Made by a program: the position numbers and the translations under genes. A DNA stretch of 64,000 bases from Paenibacillus daejeonensis DSM 15491. GTDB taxonomy: Bacteria > Bacillota > Bacilli > Paenibacillales > Paenibacillaceae. The notes beneath the pieces are model-generated. The model saw only the letters and a list, made by a program, of their open reading frames with translations. It searched no databases and was not told where the DNA came from. The stretch lies in contig NZ_KB899659.1 of assembly GCF_000378385.1 (NCBI RefSeq), forward strand, positions 647,418-711,417, in the 5' to 3' direction. The first letter of the stretch is position 1, and each line of letters begins with the position of its first letter. This document shows, piece after piece, positions 50,323 through 59,651 of this stretch.

Positions 50323-51603
50323 TCAATGTCCTTCCCTTGCATGATCGATAGCTTCCTGAATGAATGCAAGCGCGTCCTCCAGCTCAGCTCCAGTCAGGTA
50401 CTGGTTTACTCCCTCAAGTATCTTCACCTGCAGCGTTTCCGTCGAGACGGTATGAGGCCAGAAGATCATCGCATCTTCCCGGGTGACCACTGCGGCAATT
50501 TTCTCAATGATGGGGTGGTTCACTTCCACTCCCTTGACGGAGGGGACGGCGAGCGCACCCAAGGCAAGCTTCTCCTGGTTTATCTTGCCGTTCATAAAGG
50601 CGACAAACTGCTTGGCCTGCTCTGGATAACTCGTATTTGAATTAATGACCCTATAGGTTCCAATATTAATATTCGGCACCGCCTGCTCATCACCCGGTAC
50701 AATCATGAATCCAATGTCCATCTCCGAATTACGCTCAACAATACTAGGGATATCCCATGTTCCGGCAGCCATCATCGCTGCTTTTCCCTTGCCCATCAAA
50801 TCCTTGGATTGTTCATGCTTCAAGCTCAGCCAGTTGTCCGGGACATACCCGAGATCCACCAGTTGCTTGGTCTTGGTCATCGCATCAAGGAAGAGCGGAT
50901 CGGAAGCAGAAATCTTGCCATTCTCCAGATTTGCAGTCCACACCGAATCCGCACCATTGCTCGTCAGAATGGAGCCAAAGATAAATTGCGGCACCCACCA
51001 TTCAGAGTCAAGTGCGATGGGTATGATTCCCGCAGCTTTCAAAGCGGCGCATAAGGCCAGGAATTCCTCCCAGGTATGCGGCGTCTCCAGTCCGAGCTCA
51101 TCCATCAGCTGCTTATTATAAATCAGACCATCGCTGTGCATGACTTCGGGAACACCGTAAATCCGGTTGCCGATGGTGACAGGCTCCAAGGAGGAAGGAA
51201 GGAAATCCTGCAGGAACGAGGAATCCGTTAAATCCAGATAAATCGCATCCCCGAGCCTTAGAAATTCAGCAAACAAACTCGGAGACCAGGTGTCAAAGAC
51301 ATCCAGTTTCTCACCACCAAGGAGCCTTGCCTTGATTCCAGCCGTATAATAGGCATTTTGAATAAAGTCCGTCTCAATCCGGATCGTCGGATGCAGCGCT
51401 TCGAACTCCTCAATTGCTTTGTAATAGGTTCGTCCGGCTTGCGCCATATCCAGTAAATAGCTGGCATAACGGAGCGTGATAACCGGCGGCTCAAGAGGCG
51501 CGTGTTCGTCGGCGCTCTGATTGTTGAAGCTGTCATAAGGTGCGCAAGAGGACAGGAGCAAGATCCATCCTGCGATAAGGCAAGTGATGATGCGGCGTCT
51601 CAC
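50323..51603 (-). CDS. Solute-binding lipoprotein encoded with a two-component system
   Basis: A 426-residue sugar-binding lipoprotein (RRRIITCLIAGWILLLSSC; lipobox LSSC) with a family 1 binding domain (YKAIEEFEALHPTIRIETDFIQNAYYTAGIKARLLGGEKLDVFDTWSPS). The GTG at 51603 is chosen with AGGAAGGGGCGCC just upstream; an ATG at 51636 overlaps the response regulator stop. There are no permeases beside it. Directly following the kinase and regulator genes, it may present a ligand to the histidine kinase or feed a shared permease pair. The 297-base gap upstream of this unit (50026-50322) holds only an AT- and T-rich leader without a clear gene. Confidence 0.85.
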   Translation of the reverse strand: MRRRIITCLIAGWILLLSSCAPYDSFNNQSADEHAPLEPPVITLRYASYLLDMAQAGRTYYKAIEEFEALHPTIRIETDFIQNAYYTAGIKARLLGGEKLDVFDTWSPSLFAEFLRLGDAIYLDLTDSSFLQDFLPSSLEPVTIGNRIYGVPEVMHSDGLIYNKQLMDELGLETPHTWEEFLALCAALKAAGIIPIALDSEWWVPQFIFGSILTSNGADSVWTANLENGKISASDPLFLDAMTKTKQLVDLGYVPDNWLSLKHEQSKDLMGKGKAAMMAAGTWDIPSIVERNSEMDIGFMIVPGDEQAVPNINIGTYRVINSNTSYPEQAKQFVAFMNGKINQEKLALGALAVPSVKGVEVNHPIIEKIAAVVTREDAMIFWPHTVSTETLQVKILEGVNQYLTGAELEDALAFIQEAIDHAREGH

Positions 51604-51632
51604 AGGCGCCCCTTCCTTTCTATGCATTTGAA

Positions 51633-53231
51633 TCACCCCCGGTACTCCTCAGGACTCACACCAACGACTTTTTTGAAAATTCGGCTGAAATACGAGTAAT
51701 TATGATACCCGACCTTCTCTGCCACCTCGTATACCTTCAGCTGTTTGTTCTCCAGTAAGGCCTTGGCTTGGCTAATGCGGATATCAATGAGATAGCTGAC
51801 AAAATTCATTCCCATCTCCTGCTTGAAGATCCGGCTCAGATACGATGGATTGACATTGATCTGCCTGGCTACGCTCTGCAAAGAAATATCCGAGCTGTAA
51901 CAGCGGTCTATGATACGTATGGCCATGCTACCGTAAGTTTGCTGTTCGTTCTCCCGATTCCGAAGGTCGATCATCCCTACCATGTAGTCCTCTACAAGAA
52001 CGTGGATGTCCGGCCAGGTGCCCTCCTTCAAGAGCATATCGTAGAGCGCCCGATCGTCTGCCGGATCACGGGGACGCAGGGCATGCGAGTTGGCCAACTC
52101 AATGAGGGAAATATAGATGCCGCGAACCTCCTCAGCACTGGCCTGCTCCTCTAGCAGGGACTGCCGGAGTTCATGTAGAAATTGACGCAGACGGCTACCG
52201 TTTCTGCTTTCCATCAAGGATTGGCATTCTCGTGCCTGCCGACGACTCAGCATGAAACCCTGGTTCACCCGACCTGGCAACTGCCGGTTCTCCTCTTCAA
52301 AGAACAAAACATGACCTGCCCCCACATAAAAACGCTGATGCAGGGCAAGTGTTGCCTCCTGGAAGGCAAGTCGGATGAACCGGAAGCCATCCACAACTGT
52401 ACTGACACCTGCGGACAACTGCAGATTCATAAAATCCTTGAGTGATTGCATCATTTTGCTGCAGAGCTTGCCAATCTCATCACGTGATGCGACAGTGGAG
52501 CTGGATGCAGCATTAAGGATGACAAGATATTCTGACGAGCTCTCCACAATAATCTCCTTCATCCAACGGTTCGGGACGACCTCCTCTAGCACATTGACAA
52601 TGGAGAACCGCAGCAGCTGCTCATCCTGCTCCACATACTTTCTCTTCAGCTCCTCAAACTGCTCAATTTTGAGCTTAATGAGGAATAGGGGCTGCGGCCG
52701 CAGCCTAATTCTCAGCTGCTCGGTCTTAGCTACCAGCTCCTCGCCCGCTTTCAAACCGCTGATGACTTCCTTGAACAAGCTTTCCTTCAAATAACCGATG
52801 CTGTGCTTCAAATCGATATCCGGCAGCTGCATACTATACCGATGGTGGGATGGATGTACGATTTCTCCACGAATCCGATGTAACAACTGAATCAGCGTGT
52901 CCGTCTTCATCTCACATTTGATCAGATAGTCCGAGGCGCCAAGCTGCATGGCCTCTTTGACATACCGAAACTCATCGAAATTACTTAGAATGACATACTT
53001 ACATCCTTTTAGAATCAGGCTCGCCTCTCTGACCAGTGCGATGCCGTCCATAATGGGCATCCTTACATCCGTAATAATCAGGTCTGGCTGAACACTGGAC
53101 GCAATCTCTAGTGCTTCTCTGCCATGAGCTGCTTCACCAGCAATTTGAAAACCATGCGCCTCCCATTGAATCATGGAACGGAGGCCAATTCGCATCAATA
53201 GCTCATCATCGACGATAATTGTCTTCAACAT
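51633..53231 (-). CDS. YesN-type response regulator with AraC DNA-binding domain
   Basis: A 532-residue response regulator. The receiver domain (1-120) has acidic pocket VDDE (7-10), phospho-acceptor Asp55 in IITDVRMPIMDG and the Lys-bearing DYLIKCEMK. A middle linker/sensor region follows, and the C-terminal AraC/XylS double helix-turn-helix (about 430-530) has QINVNPSYLSRIFKQEMGMNFVSYL and VAEKVGYHNYSYFSRIFKKVVGVSPEEYRG. Its start overlaps the kinase gene by 7 bases. It probably activates the ABC transporter operon upstream in response to a glycan. Confidence 0.93.
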   Translation of the reverse strand: MLKTIIVDDELLMRIGLRSMIQWEAHGFQIAGEAAHGREALEIASSVQPDLIITDVRMPIMDGIALVREASLILKGCKYVILSNFDEFRYVKEAMQLGASDYLIKCEMKTDTLIQLLHRIRGEIVHPSHHRYSMQLPDIDLKHSIGYLKESLFKEVISGLKAGEELVAKTEQLRIRLRPQPLFLIKLKIEQFEELKRKYVEQDEQLLRFSIVNVLEEVVPNRWMKEIIVESSSEYLVILNAASSSTVASRDEIGKLCSKMMQSLKDFMNLQLSAGVSTVVDGFRFIRLAFQEATLALHQRFYVGAGHVLFFEEENRQLPGRVNQGFMLSRRQARECQSLMESRNGSRLRQFLHELRQSLLEEQASAEEVRGIYISLIELANSHALRPRDPADDRALYDMLLKEGTWPDIHVLVEDYMVGMIDLRNRENEQQTYGSMAIRIIDRCYSSDISLQSVARQINVNPSYLSRIFKQEMGMNFVSYLIDIRISQAKALLENKQLKVYEVAEKVGYHNYSYFSRIFKKVVGVSPEEYRG

Positions 53232-55093
53232 GGCATCTTCCCCCTCCAGTGCTCGCCGCCAGGAATAGTGATGGTGCAGGTGGTTCCCTCGCCAGGCTTG
53301 CTCGTTATTGCAACCCCATAATTCGAACCGAAGTGGAGCTGAATCCGACGATGCACATTCTGCACACCGATTCCGTGATCAGAGCCTCGCCTGTCCGATA
53401 GACTTTCCTCTAATGCAGCCAGTGTATCCGCTTCCATTCCAATGCCATTATCGCAGATCTTAATTTCGATGACGTCACCGACCTGACCCATCCGAATGGC
53501 AATGATTCCTTCATCCTCGGACTCCGCGAGCCCGTGAAAGATGGCGTTTTCCACCAAGGGCTGCAAGATGAGCTTGGGTACTTGGTAATCCAGTAATCCT
53601 TCGTCAATGTCTGTTACGATCGTCATGCGATTATAATACCGGACATTCTGGATCGTCATATAATTGTGGATATTGCCCAACTCCTCACGTACGCTCACCA
53701 TGAAGCCTTCATGCCGTGTGGCGTAGCGTAACAATGAGATCAGTGCTTCGGTCATGTCGACAATCTTGTGTGCTCGCTGCATGGAAGCAATCCATTTAAT
53801 GGATCCCAATGTGTTATAGAGAAAATGGGGGTTAATTTGCGATTGCAGTGCACGAATCTCGGCAGCCGCCTTCTCGCCCTCTTCCTGTTGGATGCGTTCC
53901 ACCAGCTGCTTCAGCTCAGCTGACATCTGATGAAACCGGTGAGATAGAAGGCCAATTTCGTCGCGAGAGCGAATGGTTGTGAATGCATCGAATTGCCCCA
54001 TTTCCACAAAGGTCATATTATGCATCAAGCGCTTGATCGGCCTGGTGATGAAACTGGAGGAATACCAGAATAACAAAACCGAGAACAACAGCATGAGAAG
54101 CGCAAGAATAATCAAATTCTGCTTCATAATGGCGCCTTCGGCAGAGACTTCATGCAGCGGCATATAAAAATAAGTGGTCCAAGGAAAGTTGTAGAAGGCG
54201 CTCTTGGCGACAATATAATCGACATCCTGTGATCGTACAATGCCACGTTCCCCCGTGAGTACAGGATCGCCCTTGTCCACTGGCAATACGGTGTCGGCAA
54301 ATGGGCGCCCAATTAGCGAGGTGTCGGCATGGTAGATGATTCTCTGATGCTCATCAACCACTGCGAATCTGGAGCGCAGACCTTCTTGCAGCAAATCGTG
54401 AACAATATTCATAAAGGACACATCAATACTGACGACCATTACTCCGATCAGTTTGCCATTATGAATATCAAAGATTTTGCGAGCCTGCAAAATAGCAAGA
54501 TGGTTCTCTGTTCGCACCTGCGGGTCCGGTCCGGTACTCATGAGTGCCACCTTTTGATCGGACTGCAAAAACTGTTGGAACCACGTCTCATGAACCGCAC
54601 TGTAATTGTAATTAATCGGATGATGCGCACTGATATAAATATCCTTGCCGCCATTGAGATTGTACAAATAGACCGAGAACACGCGATCTTTCATCAGAAT
54701 ATAGTTCATCAACATCCGGTAAACAATGCTTTCATTCAAGTCACCGTCGTCTCTCAAGTAATCCTGAATCGGATAATCCTCATGGGACGAAGCGGATACG
54801 TAGCTGTTCATGCCATAGCTTGCAACCAGGGTGAGCGTTTCCATCTCACGCAAAAACTCTCCGATGCGGATCGTCGATTGGCTTGCTATATCTAATAGTA
54901 AATCGGAATATTTGCGTTCAAGAAGGCTCTGAGAGGTGTGGTACGAATTGAGCGTCATCGTGAGGAGAGGAATAAGGATACCACTCAAAAAAATAATCAA
55001 CAATTTGGCCTTAATGCTGACAAATGGAAACACGCTTCGCATCGTCATCACGATCCCTGCATAGTCTGATTTCAGATGTACTCTATTGTCCAT
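53225..55093 (-). CDS. YesM-type sensor histidine kinase
   Basis: A 622-residue membrane kinase. The N-terminal helix (AKLLIIFLSGILIPLLTMTL) is followed by an extracellular Cache-like sensor (about 65-320), a second helix (LIILALLMLLFSVLLFWYSSS), a HAMP domain, the phospho-acceptor box LQSQINPHFLYNTLGSIKWIA (His near 418), and an ATPase domain with N box LVENAIFHGL and DNGIGM. Start 55093 has only a weak ribosome site. ATG 55048 (MTMRSVFPF) preceded by AGGGATCG is an equal alternative. The stop overlaps the regulator gene. Confidence 0.93.
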   Translation of the reverse strand: MDNRVHLKSDYAGIVMTMRSVFPFVSIKAKLLIIFLSGILIPLLTMTLNSYHTSQSLLERKYSDLLLDIASQSTIRIGEFLREMETLTLVASYGMNSYVSASSHEDYPIQDYLRDDGDLNESIVYRMLMNYILMKDRVFSVYLYNLNGGKDIYISAHHPINYNYSAVHETWFQQFLQSDQKVALMSTGPDPQVRTENHLAILQARKIFDIHNGKLIGVMVVSIDVSFMNIVHDLLQEGLRSRFAVVDEHQRIIYHADTSLIGRPFADTVLPVDKGDPVLTGERGIVRSQDVDYIVAKSAFYNFPWTTYFYMPLHEVSAEGAIMKQNLIILALLMLLFSVLLFWYSSSFITRPIKRLMHNMTFVEMGQFDAFTTIRSRDEIGLLSHRFHQMSAELKQLVERIQQEEGEKAAAEIRALQSQINPHFLYNTLGSIKWIASMQRAHKIVDMTEALISLLRYATRHEGFMVSVREELGNIHNYMTIQNVRYYNRMTIVTDIDEGLLDYQVPKLILQPLVENAIFHGLAESEDEGIIAIRMGQVGDVIEIKICDNGIGMEADTLAALEESLSDRRGSDHGIGVQNVHRRIQLHFGSNYGVAITSKPGEGTTCTITIPGGEHWRGKMPC

Positions 55094-55220
55094 GAGCCGC
55101 CAATGCTAGTCAATAAAGGGAAAATCAACAAATTAACCAAGTGCCCAAAGACACAGAAACACGCCTCCGCCGCTGTCGAAATATAGCCGACATTGGCGTA
55201 AGCGTGCACTGTTGCGGGGT

Positions 55221-56051
55221 TCACAGCTTCCCTCCGGAGGAAGCAATGCCCTCCACGAATTGTTTCTGGAAGACAATATACACTAACAGCATGGGCCAAA
55301 ATGCCAGCACGGAAGCCGCCATCAGCTCAGGGTAATTCACGGAGATGGCACTCTGAATCTTGGCGAGTGCGGATGCAAGGGTTGCGGATTGTGCACTCGT
55401 ATTAATAATTAACGGCCACATCATGTCCTTGTAAGCAAAAAGTGCCGTAAAGATGCCCAGGGCTACCAGCCCGGACCTGGTGAGCGGAAGCATCACCAAA
55501 AGGAAGGTCTGCCCGATGTTGCAGCCATCGAGCTTGGAGGCCTCTTCCAGTTCTCGTGGCAGTCCCAGAAAAAACTGCCGCAGCAAAAAGGTGCCAAACG
55601 CACTAACGAACCCAGGGAACACCAGTGCAAAAATCGAATTGCGCATGCCGAGGGCGTCTACCATCAGATACTGCGGAATAATAAAAATCTGCGTCGGCAC
55701 CATCATCTGGAACAAAACGATACCAAACAGGAAATTGCGTCCGGGAAACTGAAGCCGTGCAAATGCATACGCAGCCATCGCACTGAACAGTAACGAACAT
55801 AGAATACGGAAAAACATCATCAGAAACGTGTTGACATAGTAAGCAGAGAAATGGTTTTGATTCAGGACTCGCGTATAGTTATCCACCCTCCAAACGGAGG
55901 GGAAAAATACAAAGGGATTCATCGATGTCGATTCAGCCACCGTCTTGAATGAGGTCAGCAGCATCCATAGCAAGGGAATGATCATCAGCGCGGCGCCGGT
56001 TATCAGAAACAAATAAGCCGCGGCCTTGGCTGCTTTACTGGCAATCCCCAC
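55221..56051 (-). CDS. Sugar ABC transporter permease (MalG-type)
   Basis: A 276-residue permease with six helices and the EAA loop LEEASKLDGCNIGQTFLLVMLPLTRSG. It shows NQNHFSAYYVNTFLMMFFRILCSLL and SVNYPELMAASVLAFWPMLLVYIVFQKQFVEGI, typical of carbohydrate permeases. It starts 13 bases after the MalF-type gene. The 127-base gap to the histidine kinase gene has no clear terminator, so read-through into the sensor genes is possible. Confidence 0.92.
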   Translation of the reverse strand: MGIASKAAKAAAYLFLITGAALMIIPLLWMLLTSFKTVAESTSMNPFVFFPSVWRVDNYTRVLNQNHFSAYYVNTFLMMFFRILCSLLFSAMAAYAFARLQFPGRNFLFGIVLFQMMVPTQIFIIPQYLMVDALGMRNSIFALVFPGFVSAFGTFLLRQFFLGLPRELEEASKLDGCNIGQTFLLVMLPLTRSGLVALGIFTALFAYKDMMWPLIINTSAQSATLASALAKIQSAISVNYPELMAASVLAFWPMLLVYIVFQKQFVEGIASSGGKL

Positions 56052-56064
56052 CCCAGCTCACCTC

Positions 56065-56976
56065 CTACATGTAATTCACCCATTTTTTCTCGGCCTTCAA
56101 CTGAAAATACGTAATGATCATGATTAATACCAGCAGGAGCACAACAATGGCTGATCCATACCCCTTGTCCATGTACCTGAATGAGTTATTGTAGAACAAA
56201 TAAACTAGCGATACGGTCCGTTCGTAGGCAGGATTGGTCACATCAATCATCATGTAAATGACATCAAACACCTGCATCGACTGGATGATCGTTGTCACGA
56301 ACACGAAGAATAGGGTTGGGGTTACCAACGGCACCGTGACAATGAAAAACTGCTGCATCTTGCTGGCCCCGTCGATATCGGAGGCTTCATAGAAGTCACG
56401 AGGAATTTCTTGCAAGCTCGCAAGCAGCAACACCATGTTGTACCCGAAGATGCTCCATATGCCTATAAGCGAGATGGAGATCAACCCTACCTGCGGATCT
56501 GTAGTCCATCGAACCGGATCGAGTCCTAGCTGCGTTAGCACATAATTAATCAAACCAAACTGGGGATTATACAGCCACCTCCAGACCATCGTAACGGCGG
56601 CGGGTGCAGCAATCATGGGAATGAAGTAAATGGTGCGAAAGATTGAGGTGCCCTTGACCTTACCATTCAGCAGCACCGCAATAATCATGGCTAGCGCCAC
56701 GCTGAGTGGGACCACGAGTACGGTATAGAGCAAGGTATTGGCAACCGCGTGCCACACCTGCGCATCAGCAATCAGTCGCTCATAGTTGCCGATCCCTACA
56801 TATTGGTTGCCCCGACCGAAGGCCCCACTCTTGAACAAGCTCAGATATAGGGTCTGGAAGATTGGGATAATATTCAGAATCAGTAAGCCAAGCATCGTAG
56901 GGGCTACCAGAAACCAACCCCACAACCACATATTCCATGTGTTCCGCGGAACACGTATTCTCTTGTATCCAGCCAT
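56065..56976 (-). CDS. Sugar ABC transporter permease (MalF-type)
   Basis: A 303-residue permease: MAGYKRIRVPRNTWNMWLWGWFLVAPTMLGLLILNI, six helices, and the EAA loop YEASDIDGASKMQQFFIVTVPLVTP. RTIYFIPMIAAPAAVTMVWRWLYNPQFGLINY is characteristic of this group (chitobiose, xylooligosaccharide and similar sugars). It lies 97 bases after the binding protein gene. No ATPase gene is present nearby. Confidence 0.92.
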   Translation of the reverse strand: MAGYKRIRVPRNTWNMWLWGWFLVAPTMLGLLILNIIPIFQTLYLSLFKSGAFGRGNQYVGIGNYERLIADAQVWHAVANTLLYTVLVVPLSVALAMIIAVLLNGKVKGTSIFRTIYFIPMIAAPAAVTMVWRWLYNPQFGLINYVLTQLGLDPVRWTTDPQVGLISISLIGIWSIFGYNMVLLLASLQEIPRDFYEASDIDGASKMQQFFIVTVPLVTPTLFFVFVTTIIQSMQVFDVIYMMIDVTNPAYERTVSLVYLFYNNSFRYMDKGYGSAIVVLLLVLIMIITYFQLKAEKKWVNYM

Positions 56977-57073
56977 AAGAATACTCCTCCTGCATAACGG
57001 CAGCCTCAGACAGACTGCCGCATGCGGGTTGTTGAGAGCCGCCCGTCATTGCGCGTGGTGCGGCTTACAGCAC

Positions 57074-58390
57074 TTATTCTTCCGCGAGGATCTGGTTCAT
57101 TGCCGATGCGGCATTGCTAGCGGCCTCTTCGACATCCACGTCACCCGTGAAGGCGGCCCGCAAGGACTCGTAAGCTCTGTCCTCCCAAACAATCGTCGTG
57201 TTGGAATAGGGCCGAATCACACCATACGCTACCATATCAACGAAGGCCTTGACATTGAAGGTGTCATTGGAAGACACCCACAGATCTGCTGCCCCTTCGT
57301 AAGCGGAGATGGCAATGCCGAGCTCGGCATGCCGCTCCTGCCCTTCCTTGGAACCCAGATATTCGGTGAAGGTCCAGGCCTCCTCCGGATGCTCTGTATT
57401 ATGAGCAATCGCATGAGCCAGACCGTTGTAGATGGAGGCTTGCCTCTCCTGCTTCGGCAGGACCGCTACATCGAAATGCTCAGCCATGAAATTATTCGCT
57501 GTGAATCCCGACAGGTTCCAGGAGCCAAAGAAGCCCATGGCCGCCAGCCCATTCTGGATCGCCTCCGCCCGTTCTGCATCGCCATAGACTTCCGGGGACA
57601 GCCCTTCACGTACAAATCGCACGTAATACTCCAGCGCTTCGATGGTTTTGGGGTCATCATAGCCGGACTGCTTGTCATCTGTAATAATGGTGCCGCCATT
57701 CTGATAGACAAAATTATAATAGCCCTCTTGATTATGGAGCGGCGCCAGAATGCCATATACCCCATCCTTCGTTAGCGCCTTGGCCGCGTCATAGAGATCA
57801 TCCCATGTCCAAGATTCATCAGGATAGCCCACTCCCGCCTCGTCGAACAGCGTCTTGTTATACCATAGCCCGATGGTATCGAAGTCCTTAGGCACACCAT
57901 ATTGATTGCCCTGGAAGTTGTAGATATCCACGATGCCTTGCGGGAATTTGCTAAGATCCACCTGATCACTAGACTCGATATACGTATTCAGATTCATTAG
58001 CATTCCATTCGAGGCATAACGGTAGATTTCATTTGAGTGCATCCAGAACACATCCGGCAGAGAGCCACCCGTTGCACCCGCCTCTAGCATGGTCCAATAG
58101 TCTGACCAGCCCACAACCTCAATGTCGATCTTGATCCCCGCATTGGCCGCTTCAAATTCGTCAGCCATCACGCGAAGGCCATTTGCTTGATTGGCATCCC
58201 ACACGGCATACCGAAGGGTCACTTCATCCCCTACTTCTCCCGTGTTTGTGTTCGTTTCTGTCGGCTGCGGTGGCTGTGGTGGATCGTTCTGTCCATTCTC
58301 GGGCTGATTCCCCCCGTTCGTTGTACAGGCAGTCATGACAGCTAAACTTAGCATCATAACCAGGGTTGACCTCAGCATTCTGTTTTTCAT
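57074..58390 (-). CDS. Sugar ABC transporter solute-binding lipoprotein
   Basis: A 438-residue lipoprotein (MLRSTLVMMLSLAVMTAC, Cys22), a Pro/Thr-rich linker (DPPQPPQPTETNTN), then a family 1 binding domain (VTLRYAVWDANQANGLRVMADEFEAANAGIKIDIEVVGWSDYWTMLEAGATGGSLPDVFWMH). It is first in its transporter operon. An operator-like site lies 25 bases upstream. The BadF-type kinase gene upstream hints at amino sugars, but the ligand cannot be read from sequence. Confidence 0.92.
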   Translation of the reverse strand: MKNRMLRSTLVMMLSLAVMTACTTNGGNQPENGQNDPPQPPQPTETNTNTGEVGDEVTLRYAVWDANQANGLRVMADEFEAANAGIKIDIEVVGWSDYWTMLEAGATGGSLPDVFWMHSNEIYRYASNGMLMNLNTYIESSDQVDLSKFPQGIVDIYNFQGNQYGVPKDFDTIGLWYNKTLFDEAGVGYPDESWTWDDLYDAAKALTKDGVYGILAPLHNQEGYYNFVYQNGGTIITDDKQSGYDDPKTIEALEYYVRFVREGLSPEVYGDAERAEAIQNGLAAMGFFGSWNLSGFTANNFMAEHFDVAVLPKQERQASIYNGLAHAIAHNTEHPEEAWTFTEYLGSKEGQERHAELGIAISAYEGAADLWVSSNDTFNVKAFVDMVAYGVIRPYSNTTIVWEDRAYESLRAAFTGDVDVEEAASNAASAMNQILAEE

Positions 58391-58414
58391 CCTGCAATAC
58401 CCTCCCTTATTCCA

Positions 58415-58430
58415 GTGAAAAGCGTTTTAC
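58415..58430 (-). promoter_or_regulatory. Operator-like AAAAGCGTTTTAC element
   Basis: GTGAAAAGCGTTTTAC lies 25 bases before the binding protein start on the minus strand. It resembles a CcpA/LacI-family operator but has one base too many for the strict cre pattern. Compare the GTAAACGCTTAC site at 23309-23322. Confidence 0.35.
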
Positions 58431-58595
58431 TCTCATCATAGTAGAATAAAAGAAGACATCCGAAAATCAACACGTTTTACATCTCCTGTTCCTTTCTTTA
58501 CCACCTGGCAGAGTTAGGGCTGAGTATGCCTGAGTCCTCGTACTTCCTTTACTTTTACATTGTTTTTTTTACTATTCCGTTAAAAAGTTAAACAC

Positions 58596-58631
58596 GTGAG
58601 AGGCCTATGCGCATGCGCATAGGCCTCTCAC
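58596..58631. repeat. Perfect 36-bp palindrome
   Basis: The arm GTGAGAGGCCTATGCGCA is followed at once by its exact complement, with no spacer. It lies 35 bases after the kinase gene stop on the minus strand and is followed there by TTTAACTTTTT. It probably acts as a terminator, but the lack of any loop is unusual. Confidence 0.7.
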
Positions 58632-58666
58632 AGATCTGGACAAGCAAGTTACTCTATCGAGTGTCG

Positions 58667-59638
58667 TTATCTCCAGTTGCTAAGCTTCTCCAAGTGTTCC
58701 TCGCTAATTGGAATGTGTAACTCCTTAAATGCTAACAGCACGGCACCGATGACCGGAGGGTAGACCGGCTCGACCAGTTGATAGCTCCGCTGTACGCCTT
58801 GAGCCAATCGGGAAGCAAGTCTTTCTCTGAAATAGTCGCTGGTGACTACGCTCCCAATCAAGGATACCTGTACCTTCGGTCGCTCAAAATACGAAGCCAG
58901 CATCTCCACCCCAATCGCAATCTGGTGTAGCGCGCGATCGCACACGCGCTGCGCCAAGGGACTGCCCGACGTGGCAGATTGGGTAATGAGCGGCGCAAGC
59001 TCGGCGAACCGTTTGTTGCGTTCTCGTTGATCCGCGATGAATCCCTGAAGTGCCAAGTGCGACAGCTCTTTGACCGTCGAGACATCCCAGAACGCCAGCA
59101 TCTCCTGAATCAATGCATTGTCGCGATCTTCGACGCTTCCGGCCAGCAGCTCGTACGTCGCATCATACGCCAGAAACCGTGCAGCACTTGCCGCATAATG
59201 GTGGAGATCGTAATTGCGGATGCGACGTCCCTCCTCGTTCACGGCATAGAGGATCGAGCCCGTACCTGAGATGACGATAATGCCCGGCTCTGCCATCAGC
59301 GCGCCGCTATGCGCAACAACAGCATCATTGACGTGAACCTTAGTGCAGTCCAGCCCTTCCACATCAGTTAGAGGCAGCACCCACTCCAGATCGGATTCAG
59401 CGTCGAAGCCGGCAATTCCCGCGGTCAGCATGCGTACTTGCGCCTTGTCGACTCCCGCCTGCTGGAGAGCCTCTTCTATCGCTTGCCGCACATTTTGACT
59501 GGCTTGCGCGTCTTTGTAAATGGACGAAGCCCCTTTTTCCACATAAGACAGAACCTGTCCCTCCAGGTTGGCCACCATCACTCGGGTATGTGTCCCTCCG
59601 CCATCGATGCCGATGACAACCTCTTGATTTTGCGTCAT
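58667..59638 (-). CDS. BadF/BadG/BcrA/BcrD-type ATPase, N-acetylglucosamine kinase-like
   Basis: A 323-residue protein of the actin/hexokinase superfamily. The phosphate-1 loop is VIGIDGGGTHTRVMV, HVNDAVVAHSGA supplies the catalytic Asp, IIVISGTGSILYAVNE is phosphate 2, and VSLIGSVVTSDYFRERL is the adenosine motif. Bacterial members next to sugar transporters are GlcNAc or related sugar kinases. ATG 59638 follows AAGGACG; the frame to 59680 lacks a site. Transcribed ahead of the ABC transporter, with the palindrome between them. Confidence 0.85.
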   Translation of the reverse strand: MTQNQEVVIGIDGGGTHTRVMVANLEGQVLSYVEKGASSIYKDAQASQNVRQAIEEALQQAGVDKAQVRMLTAGIAGFDAESDLEWVLPLTDVEGLDCTKVHVNDAVVAHSGALMAEPGIIVISGTGSILYAVNEEGRRIRNYDLHHYAASAARFLAYDATYELLAGSVEDRDNALIQEMLAFWDVSTVKELSHLALQGFIADQRERNKRFAELAPLITQSATSGSPLAQRVCDRALHQIAIGVEMLASYFERPKVQVSLIGSVVTSDYFRERLASRLAQGVQRSYQLVEPVYPPVIGAVLLAFKELHIPISEEHLEKLSNWR

Positions 59639-59651
59639 GTTACACGTCCTT

